DNA of 64,000 bases from Sporomusa acidovorans. Its GTDB lineage: Bacteria > Bacillota > Negativicutes > Sporomusales > Sporomusaceae. Each line of letters starts with the position of its first letter. Within the stretch, counting starts at the first letter, position 1. The stretch is from contig NZ_FNAM01000033.1 of assembly GCF_900101845.1 (NCBI RefSeq), positions 1 to 64,000 on the forward strand, in the 5' to 3' direction. The notes beneath the pieces were generated by a model that did no database searches, was not told the origin of the DNA, and saw only the letters and a program-made list of their open reading frames with translations. A program made the position numbers and the translations under genes. Of the stretch, positions 1 to 9,001 are shown piece by piece.

Positions 1-1
1 A

Positions 2-166
2 GTTCGTGGTAAGCATAAGGTCAGCGCTGTAGTTGGTCTCAAAATAATCGGGCATAATTTCCAGCAATTCATTACCTATCTAGCCAGAAAAACCAAGGAA
101 ACAATCAAGCAGGTAGCTACGTCATTTCCTACAACACCACCTCAAGGGGTTAGTCTGTCCTTTTAA
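2..166 (+). CDS. C-terminal fragment of an unidentified protein cut by the window edge
   Basis: An open frame enters from the left edge and runs 54 codons to a TAA at 164-166. The peptide is basic (RGKHKVSAVVGLK near its start) and ends with TPPQGVSLSF. No start codon is in view and I cannot assign a family; a transposase or other mobile-element tail is possible but unproven. The following 134 bases to 300 hold no gene that I can support. Confidence 0.35.
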   Translation, partial: VRGKHKVSAVVGLKIIGHNFQQFITYLARKTKETIKQVATSFPTTPPQGVSLSF

Positions 167-300
167 CAGACGAGTAATAATTAGATCATTAATTTTAGGG
201 GTAAGTAGCTTGGAGATGCAGCGACATATATACGTAATAGGAAAAGATGTGGCTGTAGCCGATTTAAAATTTACAGCAACAGTGATAACAAGGTCATAAA

Positions 301-3300
301 TTAACTTTTCGCAGTACAATCATATATCCAATTCCATGTTTGTACTTTTTCTTTATAAGCTTTCTTTCGATTTGTATCTGCATATTTTAGTAGTACAACC
401 CATTCTTTTCCATTTTCATCTTTTGTAATGAGTTCACCCTTTTGATAATCAAAGAATTCAGGATATTCTTCTATCCATTTCTTTCCGTCTTTTTTAGAAT
501 GAATCATCTTTTCATTTTCACCTTTAAAAGATTCTTCGTCCACTTTTATGCCACCAAATATTGGGAAATCCTCATTTTTCATAAAGAATTCGTTTAATGA
601 CGGATCAAAATCCCTCACATAGGGGTCCCATGGTCCATCATACTTTTGTAATTCTTCATCGGAATAATAATCTCGTCTTTCACAATGATCCGCTATCCTG
701 GCAAGAATATTATACATAGAAATCCATTGGTATTTTTTCCCTATGCGCTCGACTTTAGCTGTAGTATGACGATTATAATTATATCCGCCTAAACTATTGT
801 CATAATCACCAAACAATTCATCATCATAACCCAAATCATTTATTATAAAATATATTGCATAATTAAATATCTGCTTATGATCTACTTCAAAATCACGTAA
901 TGCGGATTGAAAAGTATATCTGCCAAAGTCTCCATACATCCCCATACCTTCAAATTTCATTGAATGTATTATCTGATACAAGCCACTGCCATATGAACCA
1001 TCTAAATATCCTTGTTCATTTATCTTTGGTATCTTTTTAGAAACATATGGCGGTTCAATCAAACTTCTCAAATAATGACTTTCCTCTTCTGGAAATTCAT
1101 ATAAGAATCTTTCCATAGTCAACCTAGCATAATCTCTCATGAGAATATCTGGATATACAAATTCTGATTGAAAAACGTGGTTATAAATATATGCCGCCAA
1201 AGTTTCAAAGACTATTTTATTTTTGTCCTTTCTCTTAACACACGCTCCCCATACTATGCCATATAAACGTTGAATCACATAAGGATCATTTACCATTTCA
1301 AATTTCTTTAATAGTATTTCTGACATGAAAAAATTATTTTTAATTATCTCAACCATCGCTTTAGCAGTTGTATCTCGTAACCATCTGCTTGATGATGTTA
1401 ATAGCCATCCAAGCAATGTCAACAGTAATTCCAATTGTTTTTTTCCAGAAAAAGCCAGTCCATTACCTTCGTTATACATTTTAATCAGTTGAATAAGTCT
1501 GTTTTCTGAATCAAATTCTAATCCATTAATATACTCAGTCCATAAATAATCTCTTTTATTCAATGGATACGCCATCAATACTTCATGAAGTGCATCTGCA
1601 TTAAAATTACAATTCAATTTTAAACTGTTTCCAATAAGCATGTCCCAGACCTTTTCCGGCTGAGCTTTATATTTATTACACATGTCAAAGAATTGTTCTG
1701 TCGTAACATTATGACACTTTCTACTTTGGAATGAGTCAATATATGCAGCGAACAAATCTTCTCTTTCGCAGTCTTCTTCAATCTTATCAATAATATCTAT
1801 ACACTCATCCCCATATTTCTCTGCATATAAAATACAAATATATATAAAGATATCCCTATTTTCATACTTAATCTGTCTGCTCTCACTTAATGCTAATACA
1901 TGTTCCTCTATATACTTCCTTAATTCTTCTTTTGATGCACATTTTTTCAATATAGCTTTAGCACAATAATAATCATTCATTTGGTCATATGCAAAATATA
2001 ATCGTTCTTCTTCACCATACAGATAATTATGCAAAATATTCTCTCTAACCAGATTCTGAACAAACGGCTGAAGAACAATTCCATTTGTTTTCCAAATTGA
2101 CAAATCACTTATTTCATCTTTGGAAAAATATCGATGCCCTGTTTTTATTATATGATCTGCTAAAGATAGGATTACTGGTGCCACTACATCATCACACACA
2201 TCATACCCAGCAGTTGTTAGTGCTGAAGTCATGTTTTTGTGAATATTGTCATTTGCAACACTTAATATTCGCTCATACAATACTGGGAAATCGATATCAT
2301 CTCCTTGATATGTTTTGCAATAAAGTGTTAAGAACAAAGGATTTGTTATAGAATGATTAAACATTTGCAACGGTGTAAATGGTATTCCATAATAATTTAA
2401 AAATATTTGTGTTGCCTGAAATGATTCTTCTGCAAATCCACGATGTACTATATTGCAGACATCATTTCCTTTTAATTCTCCTTCTCCCAACAAGACTTTG
2501 CGATATTCCGAGCGAAAAGACAATACTAAACGTACATTTTCCAATTCTCTAATTTTATTAAAAAGAAGTGGGATAACTGGTTTCCAAAGTTTTGTATTCC
2601 ATGTTTCATTTATTGCATCAATAAATATCGGTATAACGCAATTACTATTCTCTCCATCAATATTAAGTAAATCAATCAGCTCAAAAAAAGAATACGAAAT
2701 GAACATATTCGAACGAATCTGTTCCAGTATCGGATTGTTATCCAAATAATCTCCACCAACCAACATAAGTGCTTTTCGATTATTTGCTAATAGTTTCATA
2801 GTCTCATTTGCTAATAGATGAGATTTACCAACTCCCGCATTTCCTTCAACAATTAGTATCTTAGTTGAAAGCAATTCCATTTCCTTATCTGTCAGCTTTA
2901 ATGAATCACTCAAACCAATTAAAGTTTCAAAAACATCCATTTCATCCCTTAAGTTAGAAATCTTATTCCATATTTTTTTTCGTTTTTCTTCATTTTCAAC
3001 TTTTTGAATATCGGATAATAACATTTCACGTTCTTCACTTATTTTATTTATGTTTATTCTAAATTTCTCAACTTCATCTTTTAACCTATTCTGAATAACG
3101 TCATTCCAGCCAATTGCTTCGAGTATGTTAAATTGTGTAACGTCACCTATACTTTTAACTACGACTTCTACTTTTTCTTTATACGTTTCGTATTTATCAT
3201 ATTTCCAATTCATTTGAGCCAATAAATCTATTGTATGTGTTTTTTTGTCATTCAAGTATCTAACTGCGGATTCGTCATGTAAAAACAGTGATAATTCTAA

Positions 3301-3876
3301 TGCGGCTTTAGTATCTACATTCAACTCATCATTATATCGCTCACCTAATTTTGCTAATATTTCTTTCGTATGTAGTTCAAACCATTCTCTATTCACATAA
3401 TTTTGTCCAAAATAATACAAACTCAAATTATGATATTTTCTTACAATATCTAAAACTGTTGTGTCTGTAATTAATTCAGTAGAAATATTCGCATCTGCTA
3501 ATATTTCTACCACCTTTTTGTAACTTTGACAGTCCGCCGTAATCGCTTTATTGGAGAATATGTAAACATGCTCCACTTGACCCTTGTAGTATTGAACTAT
3601 TTTTTCAGCCGAATGTTGTATCTGCCCATAATCAACACCGTTGTCAAAAAATTTTACTTGATACCCAATCCGGCGCTGATTTGTTTCGTCATAAATTGGT
3701 TCAGATTCTAGTCCTGCATTATTGGGATTACTATGCACATATTTATGAACCTTGTTACCTGAAAGGAACTCATATTCAAACAACTGTCTGCATAAGTCTT
3801 CAAATCTATATCTTATTCCACGAGTATCATTTGTACATGCTGAAAACTGCTCCCATGTCACTTTATCTACTACCAT
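301..3876 (-). CDS. Avs-like STAND NTPase with N-terminal nuclease motif
   Basis: About 1191 aa. The N-terminal ~110 residues resemble a PD-(D/E)XK nuclease of the Mrr/Cap4 type: acidic residues near 57-63 precede GYQVKFF at 71-77, a D/E...QxK arrangement. After a charged helical linker there is a STAND-type ATPase with Walker A GNAGVGKS near 345-352 and Walker B IFIDAINE near 417-424. The remaining ~700 residues look helical and repeat-like, as in sensor regions of antiviral STAND (Avs) proteins. Avs proteins bind phage proteins and activate an effector, here probably DNA cleavage. The start is set at an ATG preceded by GGAAGGAAG; the open frame continues 47 codons upstream to a TTG without a ribosome site. 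No partner gene is visible. The exact Avs type is not settled. Confidence 0.72.
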   Translation of the reverse strand: MVVDKVTWEQFSACTNDTRGIRYRFEDLCRQLFEYEFLSGNKVHKYVHSNPNNAGLESEPIYDETNQRRIGYQVKFFDNGVDYGQIQHSAEKIVQYYKGQVEHVYIFSNKAITADCQSYKKVVEILADANISTELITDTTVLDIVRKYHNLSLYYFGQNYVNREWFELHTKEILAKLGERYNDELNVDTKAALELSLFLHDESAVRYLNDKKTHTIDLLAQMNWKYDKYETYKEKVEVVVKSIGDVTQFNILEAIGWNDVIQNRLKDEVEKFRININKISEEREMLLSDIQKVENEEKRKKIWNKISNLRDEMDVFETLIGLSDSLKLTDKEMELLSTKILIVEGNAGVGKSHLLANETMKLLANNRKALMLVGGDYLDNNPILEQIRSNMFISYSFFELIDLLNIDGENSNCVIPIFIDAINETWNTKLWKPVIPLLFNKIRELENVRLVLSFRSEYRKVLLGEGELKGNDVCNIVHRGFAEESFQATQIFLNYYGIPFTPLQMFNHSITNPLFLTLYCKTYQGDDIDFPVLYERILSVANDNIHKNMTSALTTAGYDVCDDVVAPVILSLADHIIKTGHRYFSKDEISDLSIWKTNGIVLQPFVQNLVRENILHNYLYGEEERLYFAYDQMNDYYCAKAILKKCASKEELRKYIEEHVLALSESRQIKYENRDIFIYICILYAEKYGDECIDIIDKIEEDCEREDLFAAYIDSFQSRKCHNVTTEQFFDMCNKYKAQPEKVWDMLIGNSLKLNCNFNADALHEVLMAYPLNKRDYLWTEYINGLEFDSENRLIQLIKMYNEGNGLAFSGKKQLELLLTLLGWLLTSSSRWLRDTTAKAMVEIIKNNFFMSEILLKKFEMVNDPYVIQRLYGIVWGACVKRKDKNKIVFETLAAYIYNHVFQSEFVYPDILMRDYARLTMERFLYEFPEEESHYLRSLIEPPYVSKKIPKINEQGYLDGSYGSGLYQIIHSMKFEGMGMYGDFGRYTFQSALRDFEVDHKQIFNYAIYFIINDLGYDDELFGDYDNSLGGYNYNRHTTAKVERIGKKYQWISMYNILARIADHCERRDYYSDEELQKYDGPWDPYVRDFDPSLNEFFMKNEDFPIFGGIKVDEESFKGENEKMIHSKKDGKKWIEEYPEFFDYQKGELITKDENGKEWVVLLKYADTNRKKAYKEKVQTWNWIYDCTAKS

Positions 3877-4042
3877 GTATATCTTCCTTCCTATAATGAT
3901 TGGTTGAATTGGCAACACTGTTCCGGATAACTCTTCAGATAAGTAATTGTCTAAATTCCACAGGATTTTTATAGCCCAAACTTCCATGAATTCATGTATT
4001 GTTAAACCAATACACAATATGTTCTATTCGTTTTTTCTTCCC

Positions 4043-4131
4043 TGTTTTGTGTTTAATAAACCAAGAAAGGTGCAATCCCTCTTTCTCTTTATTATAGACC
4101 TTATTTTGTGTCTATCAAATCGAGAAAGTGA
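4043..4131. repeat. Two imperfect direct repeats at the Avs promoter
   Basis: The units near 4043-4071 and 4102-4131 both begin TTTTGTGT and share an internal GAAAG. About 21 of 29 positions agree by eye and they are ~58 bases apart. One covers the -35 box, the other lies in the leader. Likely operator sites; the regulator is unknown. Confidence 0.45.
4091..4118 (-). promoter_or_regulatory. Promoter for the Avs-like gene
   Basis: On the minus strand TTGATA (4113-4118) and TATAAT (4091-4096) are 16 bases apart, close to the sigma-A consensus. The implied leader before the 3876 start is ~210 nt. The -35 box lies inside one of two similar direct repeats (4102-4131). Confidence 0.6.
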
Positions 4132-4232
4132 CAAACTTAGGCCAAAACGATCCCCGCTTGGACATTTTTCTTTACATCAAACATATTCTCTGCTACAAAA
4201 AAATCAGATTTATATTGGTAAACAACGAAAAC

Positions 4233-4305
4233 AGCCTCCTGTGTAGATAACACGGGAGGCTATAAGGCTACAAGCTGAGAGGTTTGCCCTAAATGGGCAA
4301 ACCTC
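4233..4305. terminator. Back-to-back hairpins between ftsK-like and avs-like genes
   Basis: The hairpin at 4233-4261 (12-bp arms, AGCCTCC... type) has a T-rich tail on the minus strand and can end the ftsK-like transcript. A second at 4279-4305 (GAGGTTTGCCC arm, 5-nt loop) has a T-rich tail on the plus strand. The rest of the 3877-4370 gap holds only the promoter and repeats listed. Confidence 0.6.
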
Positions 4306-4370
4306 TATTTAATTTTTTATTCCATTCTCTTTTTTCATGCTGTTTCCGCACTAAATATTGACAATATCAC

Positions 4371-7145
4371 TTAATCATTTTTACTTGATTGCTTCAGTAG
4401 CGCACTGTTTATATCAGCCTCATTATGACCATACGACCCCAAAAATTTAATTGCTTCGTCAGACATATTTTCAATACATTCAGGCAGCACTGCCCACCCC
4501 AAGTTACCATGCAATCTCTCTATTAAATGTAACTCTTCCATCCGTTCTAATATTCTGTTCGCCTTGATGTTGCCGATTTTGAGATAGGTTTGAAGCCTAC
4601 TGTTCGCTATCTGTTTCTGAGATAATGACCACATAATAGCATCGGGCAATTTCTTATCATCGAAAATCCGGGGAGATTTTTGGGGGCTACTACTTGTTTC
4701 AGCATCTGATTCGATAGAGGTTGATACTAACTCCATATCTTTAAGGATGAATTGGTGTTCATTTCTTTGTTCAAAGGATTCCTTTATTTCACTAAGAAGT
4801 TCCTTCATGCCGGCTTTTGTAATATACGATCCCTGCAATCGTTTATTTTCTTTGCCAGGGGAATCCAAAATCATTTGACCTTTCCCTACTAGTTTCTCTG
4901 CACCTGCTCTACCTAGTATGGCTACAGAGTTTGGCAGATTGCCACATTTTAAAGCCATTTTTGCTTGAAAGTTTGCTTTATCAATAACCATATTATTATT
5001 TTTTGGATTTTGAATTGCCAGAACCAGATGAATATTAGCATGTCGTCCTATACTTAATAACTCTTCCAGAACGGTTTTAAGACGACTGCGTTCCTCTTTG
5101 TTTACAACACTTGTAAATAATTTTGGAAATTCATCTATAATGCAAACGATGTATGGAACTCTTTTTTCATCCTGATCTTTTGGCCTATTATTCATCTCTT
5201 TATATAATGCCCAAATCGCTTTTAGCCCTACTAACGGATCTGTAATCACCGGGCAAGACATGAATGGCTGATCATTAAATATTGCATATTCAGATCCCGT
5301 TTTATCTAAAAAATCCATAATCACTACATTAACATCTCCGGTACGCTGCTTGTAGGCTATGCTAATTAGCAGGCACATTATTGCGGTACTTTTGCCCGAA
5401 AGAGTAGCTCCACCAATTAACAAATGTGGATATTCTTCAATATCGTCAATGCGCGGAGTGCCAATTTCATCGAATCCTATAGCATAAGGTAATTTCATTT
5501 TACTATCCATGAAGTCCTTATGTTGCAATATTTCAGTCAAATTATTATCTTCCAATGGCTTATCAGCAACAATTAGTTTTATTGATTTTTTATCACTCAA
5601 ATCAACTCTGAAATAGTCATATTTCTTTAAACGACGCTGAACAGTTTCTCTACCTTTATTGATATCGCTATCCTTCGTTTCTTGCAATGTCTCCACATTG
5701 AAAATAAATCGATCTGTCCTTACGACAATCGGTATTACGCGGATAAAAATTCTCAAGCCCCTGTAATGCTTTTCAATTAGCTTTGCCAAACGTACCGCCT
5801 CTCGATTATTGATACCCATTCCAGTTGGAGCAGGTAAATAACGTCGATGAAGTTCCACTAGGCTACGTTCGAATTTATCAGTCAGAATAGCTATATTCTT
5901 TTCTATGGTTAGCGGTGCCAACTCTCCATTGTGCTTAGACGTAAAACAACCAAACTCTTTATCAAGGGGAAATGTACATAATCGCTGAAAGACTCCCACA
6001 TATCCTTTGAAAAAGAAGTTTAAAAATCCTACATTTTTTACATTATCTAGCGTTAAATCCGAATACTTTTTTTCTACATGATTTATGTAAGATCCAATTT
6101 CACTAAAGAAAGGAAGTTTTTTTGGTCTGTCCCATTCGCCCATATGAGGGAATAGATAGTGATCAGAGTCTTTAACGAATTCCAGAACCCATGATGCAAA
6201 TATTTGCTTATTGTTTCTCAATAAATCCAAATACTCTTTGCTCATATCTAAATCTGTTAAATCCATATCAAAGACATTGTTGAAACTTGATTTAATCATA
6301 TTGCAAACGAAAATTGGCAAGACATTGTATTTGTCTTTCAAACCTAGCGCCTTTTTCTTATTGGGTATGTTGACTATCTCTCTAAGTAAATCATTGTAGT
6401 AATGCTCATTTTCATAACCGGCAATAATAACAGGGACATCCTTATTATCACAAATCAAATTGTCTATGTCTTTTGCCGTAGATTGTGTAGGGTAGTATGT
6501 ATAGGCTGTATACCCACAGGATCTATATGGATTGTCAATAGTGCTACATCTGCCAAGCAAACCCGAATTGACATTACATATTTCAACAATCTCCTCTATA
6601 AGCTGATACAGTACAGAACCTCTGTCACACGCTATTTGTAAAAAATATGGAGTAGTAAAACGATCCTGGTTTAGTCTTTTGCAAAACAAGGCCGCTAGAC
6701 AGTAGCTAAAGATAAATAATGTTATTTTTCCATATTCATCGTCCAAGAATATGGAAAATAATTGATCAAATATAATTTTAGCTGATTCCACATCACATAT
6801 GCTGGATTTATTTTTACAGTGATCTGTTGGGATAGAACGAAGACACGGATTGCTCAAGATATATTCATTACCATGCCAACCGTACTCTATTGATTCCAAA
6901 TAGGACAATATCCTTTTTACATCAGCACCAGAGAGATTCATTAGTGAAAAAAAGACCTTCAACTTATCCATATCCATCGATCTTTTTTTATGATGACTTA
7001 TAAACTGAACATACTCATCTAATTCAACAACGTCTTCATCTTCCAATTCCTTAATAAATACAGAAAAAGAGTCGCAGTCTTTACCGATTCCTGTAATAAG
7101 CCGTTGGCGGAATCGTTTAATATCACTGTCAGATAACTTACTCAT
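4371..7145 (-). CDS. FtsK/SpoIIIE-family DNA translocase of a mobile element
   Basis: 924 aa. The first ~550 residues match no family I recognise. The motor follows, with Walker A GGATLSGKS near 578-586 and Walker B IVCIIDEF near 665-672. The C-terminal ~80 residues look like a winged helix of the FtsK-gamma type, here probably giving DNA specificity. FtsK/SpoIIIE motors pump double-stranded DNA; mobile forms such as TcpA or TraB act in conjugative transfer. No clear transmembrane segments are seen, unlike cellular FtsK. The nearby Rep-like and primase-helicase genes on the same strand fit an integrative or plasmid-derived element. The start ATG follows GGGAGAG. The family is firm, the role inferred. 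Confidence 0.8.
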   Translation of the reverse strand: MSKLSDSDIKRFRQRLITGIGKDCDSFSVFIKELEDEDVVELDEYVQFISHHKKRSMDMDKLKVFFSLMNLSGADVKRILSYLESIEYGWHGNEYILSNPCLRSIPTDHCKNKSSICDVESAKIIFDQLFSIFLDDEYGKITLFIFSYCLAALFCKRLNQDRFTTPYFLQIACDRGSVLYQLIEEIVEICNVNSGLLGRCSTIDNPYRSCGYTAYTYYPTQSTAKDIDNLICDNKDVPVIIAGYENEHYYNDLLREIVNIPNKKKALGLKDKYNVLPIFVCNMIKSSFNNVFDMDLTDLDMSKEYLDLLRNNKQIFASWVLEFVKDSDHYLFPHMGEWDRPKKLPFFSEIGSYINHVEKKYSDLTLDNVKNVGFLNFFFKGYVGVFQRLCTFPLDKEFGCFTSKHNGELAPLTIEKNIAILTDKFERSLVELHRRYLPAPTGMGINNREAVRLAKLIEKHYRGLRIFIRVIPIVVRTDRFIFNVETLQETKDSDINKGRETVQRRLKKYDYFRVDLSDKKSIKLIVADKPLEDNNLTEILQHKDFMDSKMKLPYAIGFDEIGTPRIDDIEEYPHLLIGGATLSGKSTAIMCLLISIAYKQRTGDVNVVIMDFLDKTGSEYAIFNDQPFMSCPVITDPLVGLKAIWALYKEMNNRPKDQDEKRVPYIVCIIDEFPKLFTSVVNKEERSRLKTVLEELLSIGRHANIHLVLAIQNPKNNNMVIDKANFQAKMALKCGNLPNSVAILGRAGAEKLVGKGQMILDSPGKENKRLQGSYITKAGMKELLSEIKESFEQRNEHQFILKDMELVSTSIESDAETSSSPQKSPRIFDDKKLPDAIMWSLSQKQIANSRLQTYLKIGNIKANRILERMEELHLIERLHGNLGWAVLPECIENMSDEAIKFLGSYGHNEADINSALLKQSSKND

Positions 7146-7225
7146 TGTAGCTCTCCCATTCAGTTAAGTTTGTAAAAGCCAAATTCTGGCTGTTGAAATA
7201 TCAGGAACAGTAACCGATCACTTTC

Positions 7226-7325
7226 TACTTATGTTCTTCTGTTATTAATCCATTATATAAATTATATCATAATATATATTCACTTTTTAGTAATATTATA
7301 ATAATACAGCAGAAGAACATAAGTA
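7226..7325. other. AT-rich locus with perfect 16-bp inverted repeats, candidate origin or operator
   Basis: TACTTATGTTCTTCTG at 7226-7241 is exactly inverted at 7310-7325, enclosing 68 very AT-rich bases. It lies between the ftsK-like start and the Rep-like gene. An origin for the Rep-like protein or a two-sided operator would both fit. Confidence 0.5.
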
Positions 7326-7381
7326 AGCCTGAAAGATTTTTACTATAAGCTGCATCTGAAATTGTATTCTTACCATGAAAC

Positions 7382-7423
7382 AAAAATAATCCCTGTGCCA
7401 GTCGCGGCACGGGGATTATTTTT
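7382..7423. terminator. Strong bidirectional hairpin
   Basis: Arms of about 18 bases (AATAATCCC...GTGCC and inverse, one mismatch) around a 6-base loop, with A-run before and T-run after. It lies just upstream of the small plus-strand gene at 7446, so it could be a terminator or an attenuator. Confidence 0.6.
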
Positions 7424-7445
7424 TGTTTTAAGGAGGTCTGGAAAA

Positions 7446-7625
7446 TTGGTTAAGTACCTAAAAGTCTGGCAGTATACACCTGCCACAGATGAAGCCGATG
7501 GGATCACTGACCATGAGCTCTACGAACAAGGCTATATATTCAAAGACGAGAGAACTCCCCCCCCTATCGAGCAGGAATTTTGTCCGGTCTTTCATAAGCA
7601 GGTCAGCATCCGAACAGTACAGTGA
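7446..7625 (+). CDS. Small protein of unknown function, 59 aa
   Basis: A TTG start stands eight bases after AAGGAGG, one of the best ribosome sites in this region. The product begins MVKYLKVWQYTP and is moderately acidic, with no membrane segment or recognised domain. It runs against the surrounding minus-strand genes. The hairpin at 7382-7423 comes immediately before it, which may attenuate its transcription. An overlapping opposite-strand frame lacks a comparable ribosome site. Bases 7626-7753 after it hold nothing I can identify. Confidence 0.45.
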   Translation: MVKYLKVWQYTPATDEADGITDHELYEQGYIFKDERTPPPIEQEFCPVFHKQVSIRTVQ

Positions 7626-7753
7626 TACTCCTCTATACGATAAAATCCCAAATTTTCTTACCATTTTTTATCTACACAAAATTACGTCTTGCTTGGAGTT
7701 AAGAAATATAATGAGTTCCCCCTGTGTGGGTTTACATTTCTGCCAAAATATAA

Positions 7754-8767
7754 TCAGTGTGCTCCCTGCCGATCATCATCATTATTTTCATCTAGGTAGT
7801 AGTAAAGACATTTCAAATGCTTCACATCATGCCGCTTGCTTATGGTGATGGGCGACACATTAATCTTCGCAAAGGTTTTCATAACATCGTCAACTTTTCT
7901 ATAATTCAAGGCTTTTTGTGCGAGCAACAACGACTTTTTCTCTGGTACCAGTGCCACTAGTCGTAACATTCGCCGTCGAAACGTCATATTTTTTACTTCT
8001 CTTTGGATAATCTCTACAGCCATATCTTTTTTATAAAAGGCACCAAAAGGGACTACACGTACAAACGTAGCTAAAAATATCTCCCGACTGTTTTCCAATA
8101 AAACTGCTAATTGCTTGGAAGTATCGTTTTCATCAGTATAAGCTCGTACTGTCTTTGGCTGAGTTAAGCGAATTTCAGCTCTTAAAATACCTTCGGAATT
8201 TTTTATTATAGATTTCATTTTCTTATGATTTGTTTCGTTTTTTCTAAATTGGCTTGCGAGCAGTCCTTCTAAATCATAAATTAAAAACTGAATGCCATTA
8301 CTGTTTCCATCTAAACAAAAACCAATATCAGCATCCATACAATCATAACTTAATGGCGAGAACCCTTTTACCTTGCCAATTTTTTGTAAAACTTTTATAT
8401 ATGCAGATACTTTTGCTCGGCTACCAACATCAATGTCTGCCATAAAAATCATTCTTTTCAAATTAAAATCGTTAAGATTGCAGATTGAACCGAAATAATC
8501 ATGAACGCATCTCTCCAGCTTATGGATTAACTTGCCTGAATCAAGATCTCCGCCCTCTAGCATAACATTTGAGTTTATAGTAATCTGAACTTTCTTTTTA
8601 TATTGCTTATCTTGGTAAGTCACAACTATTCCTTTAGACGACAAAGTCTGATCAATATATTTATGGTCATTCAAATATTCTGTTTGTTTACAGACTCTGG
8701 TTAATAAATTATGGAATTTTTCATTGTCCAGCACCATAGAAAGTTCAAAAACATAATTTAGATACAT
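7754..8767 (-). CDS. Rep-like replication protein
   Basis: 337 aa. The centre resembles phage/plasmid replication initiators of the gene II/X type: a segment with ILRAEIRLTQPKTV near 195-210 and a MADIDVG motif near 108-114. I did not locate a convincing catalytic tyrosine or HUH pair by eye. It would nick or bind an origin to start replication of an excised or plasmid form. The ATG follows GGAGGG at eight bases. Upstream 8768-9001 contains two TTTTTAATGG copies and two AACCATC words, possibly binding sites, but no gene. Confidence 0.5.
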   Translation of the reverse strand: MYLNYVFELSMVLDNEKFHNLLTRVCKQTEYLNDHKYIDQTLSSKGIVVTYQDKQYKKKVQITINSNVMLEGGDLDSGKLIHKLERCVHDYFGSICNLNDFNLKRMIFMADIDVGSRAKVSAYIKVLQKIGKVKGFSPLSYDCMDADIGFCLDGNSNGIQFLIYDLEGLLASQFRKNETNHKKMKSIIKNSEGILRAEIRLTQPKTVRAYTDENDTSKQLAVLLENSREIFLATFVRVVPFGAFYKKDMAVEIIQREVKNMTFRRRMLRLVALVPEKKSLLLAQKALNYRKVDDVMKTFAKINVSPITISKRHDVKHLKCLYYYLDENNDDDRQGAH

Positions 8768-9001
8768 ATATTAATCCCTCCGATTGTAATTATTTTTTAC
8801 ACTATTGTTATGGATGGGTTGCTTTTTAATGGAACCATCTACGATAAAACCATCGACTAGCATTCCCAGTGATTTTTAATGGTCGATTTATTCGCTGCGT
8901 TAAGGAAAAATCATGATTTCATCAAACACTTCTTCAATTAAAAAATATAATTAAGGAGAAAAAGCGGCACAATTAAATGATTAAGCTGACAAAAATAGAT
9001 T

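Noticed and set aside
3877..4017. Longer start for the Avs-like gene at 4017 (TTG)
   Set aside because: No ribosome site, whereas the internal ATG at 3876 follows GGAAGGAAG.
4018..4320. Retron-type or small RNA gene at the plus strand
   Set aside because: Hairpins are explained as terminators, and no reverse transcriptase gene is nearby.
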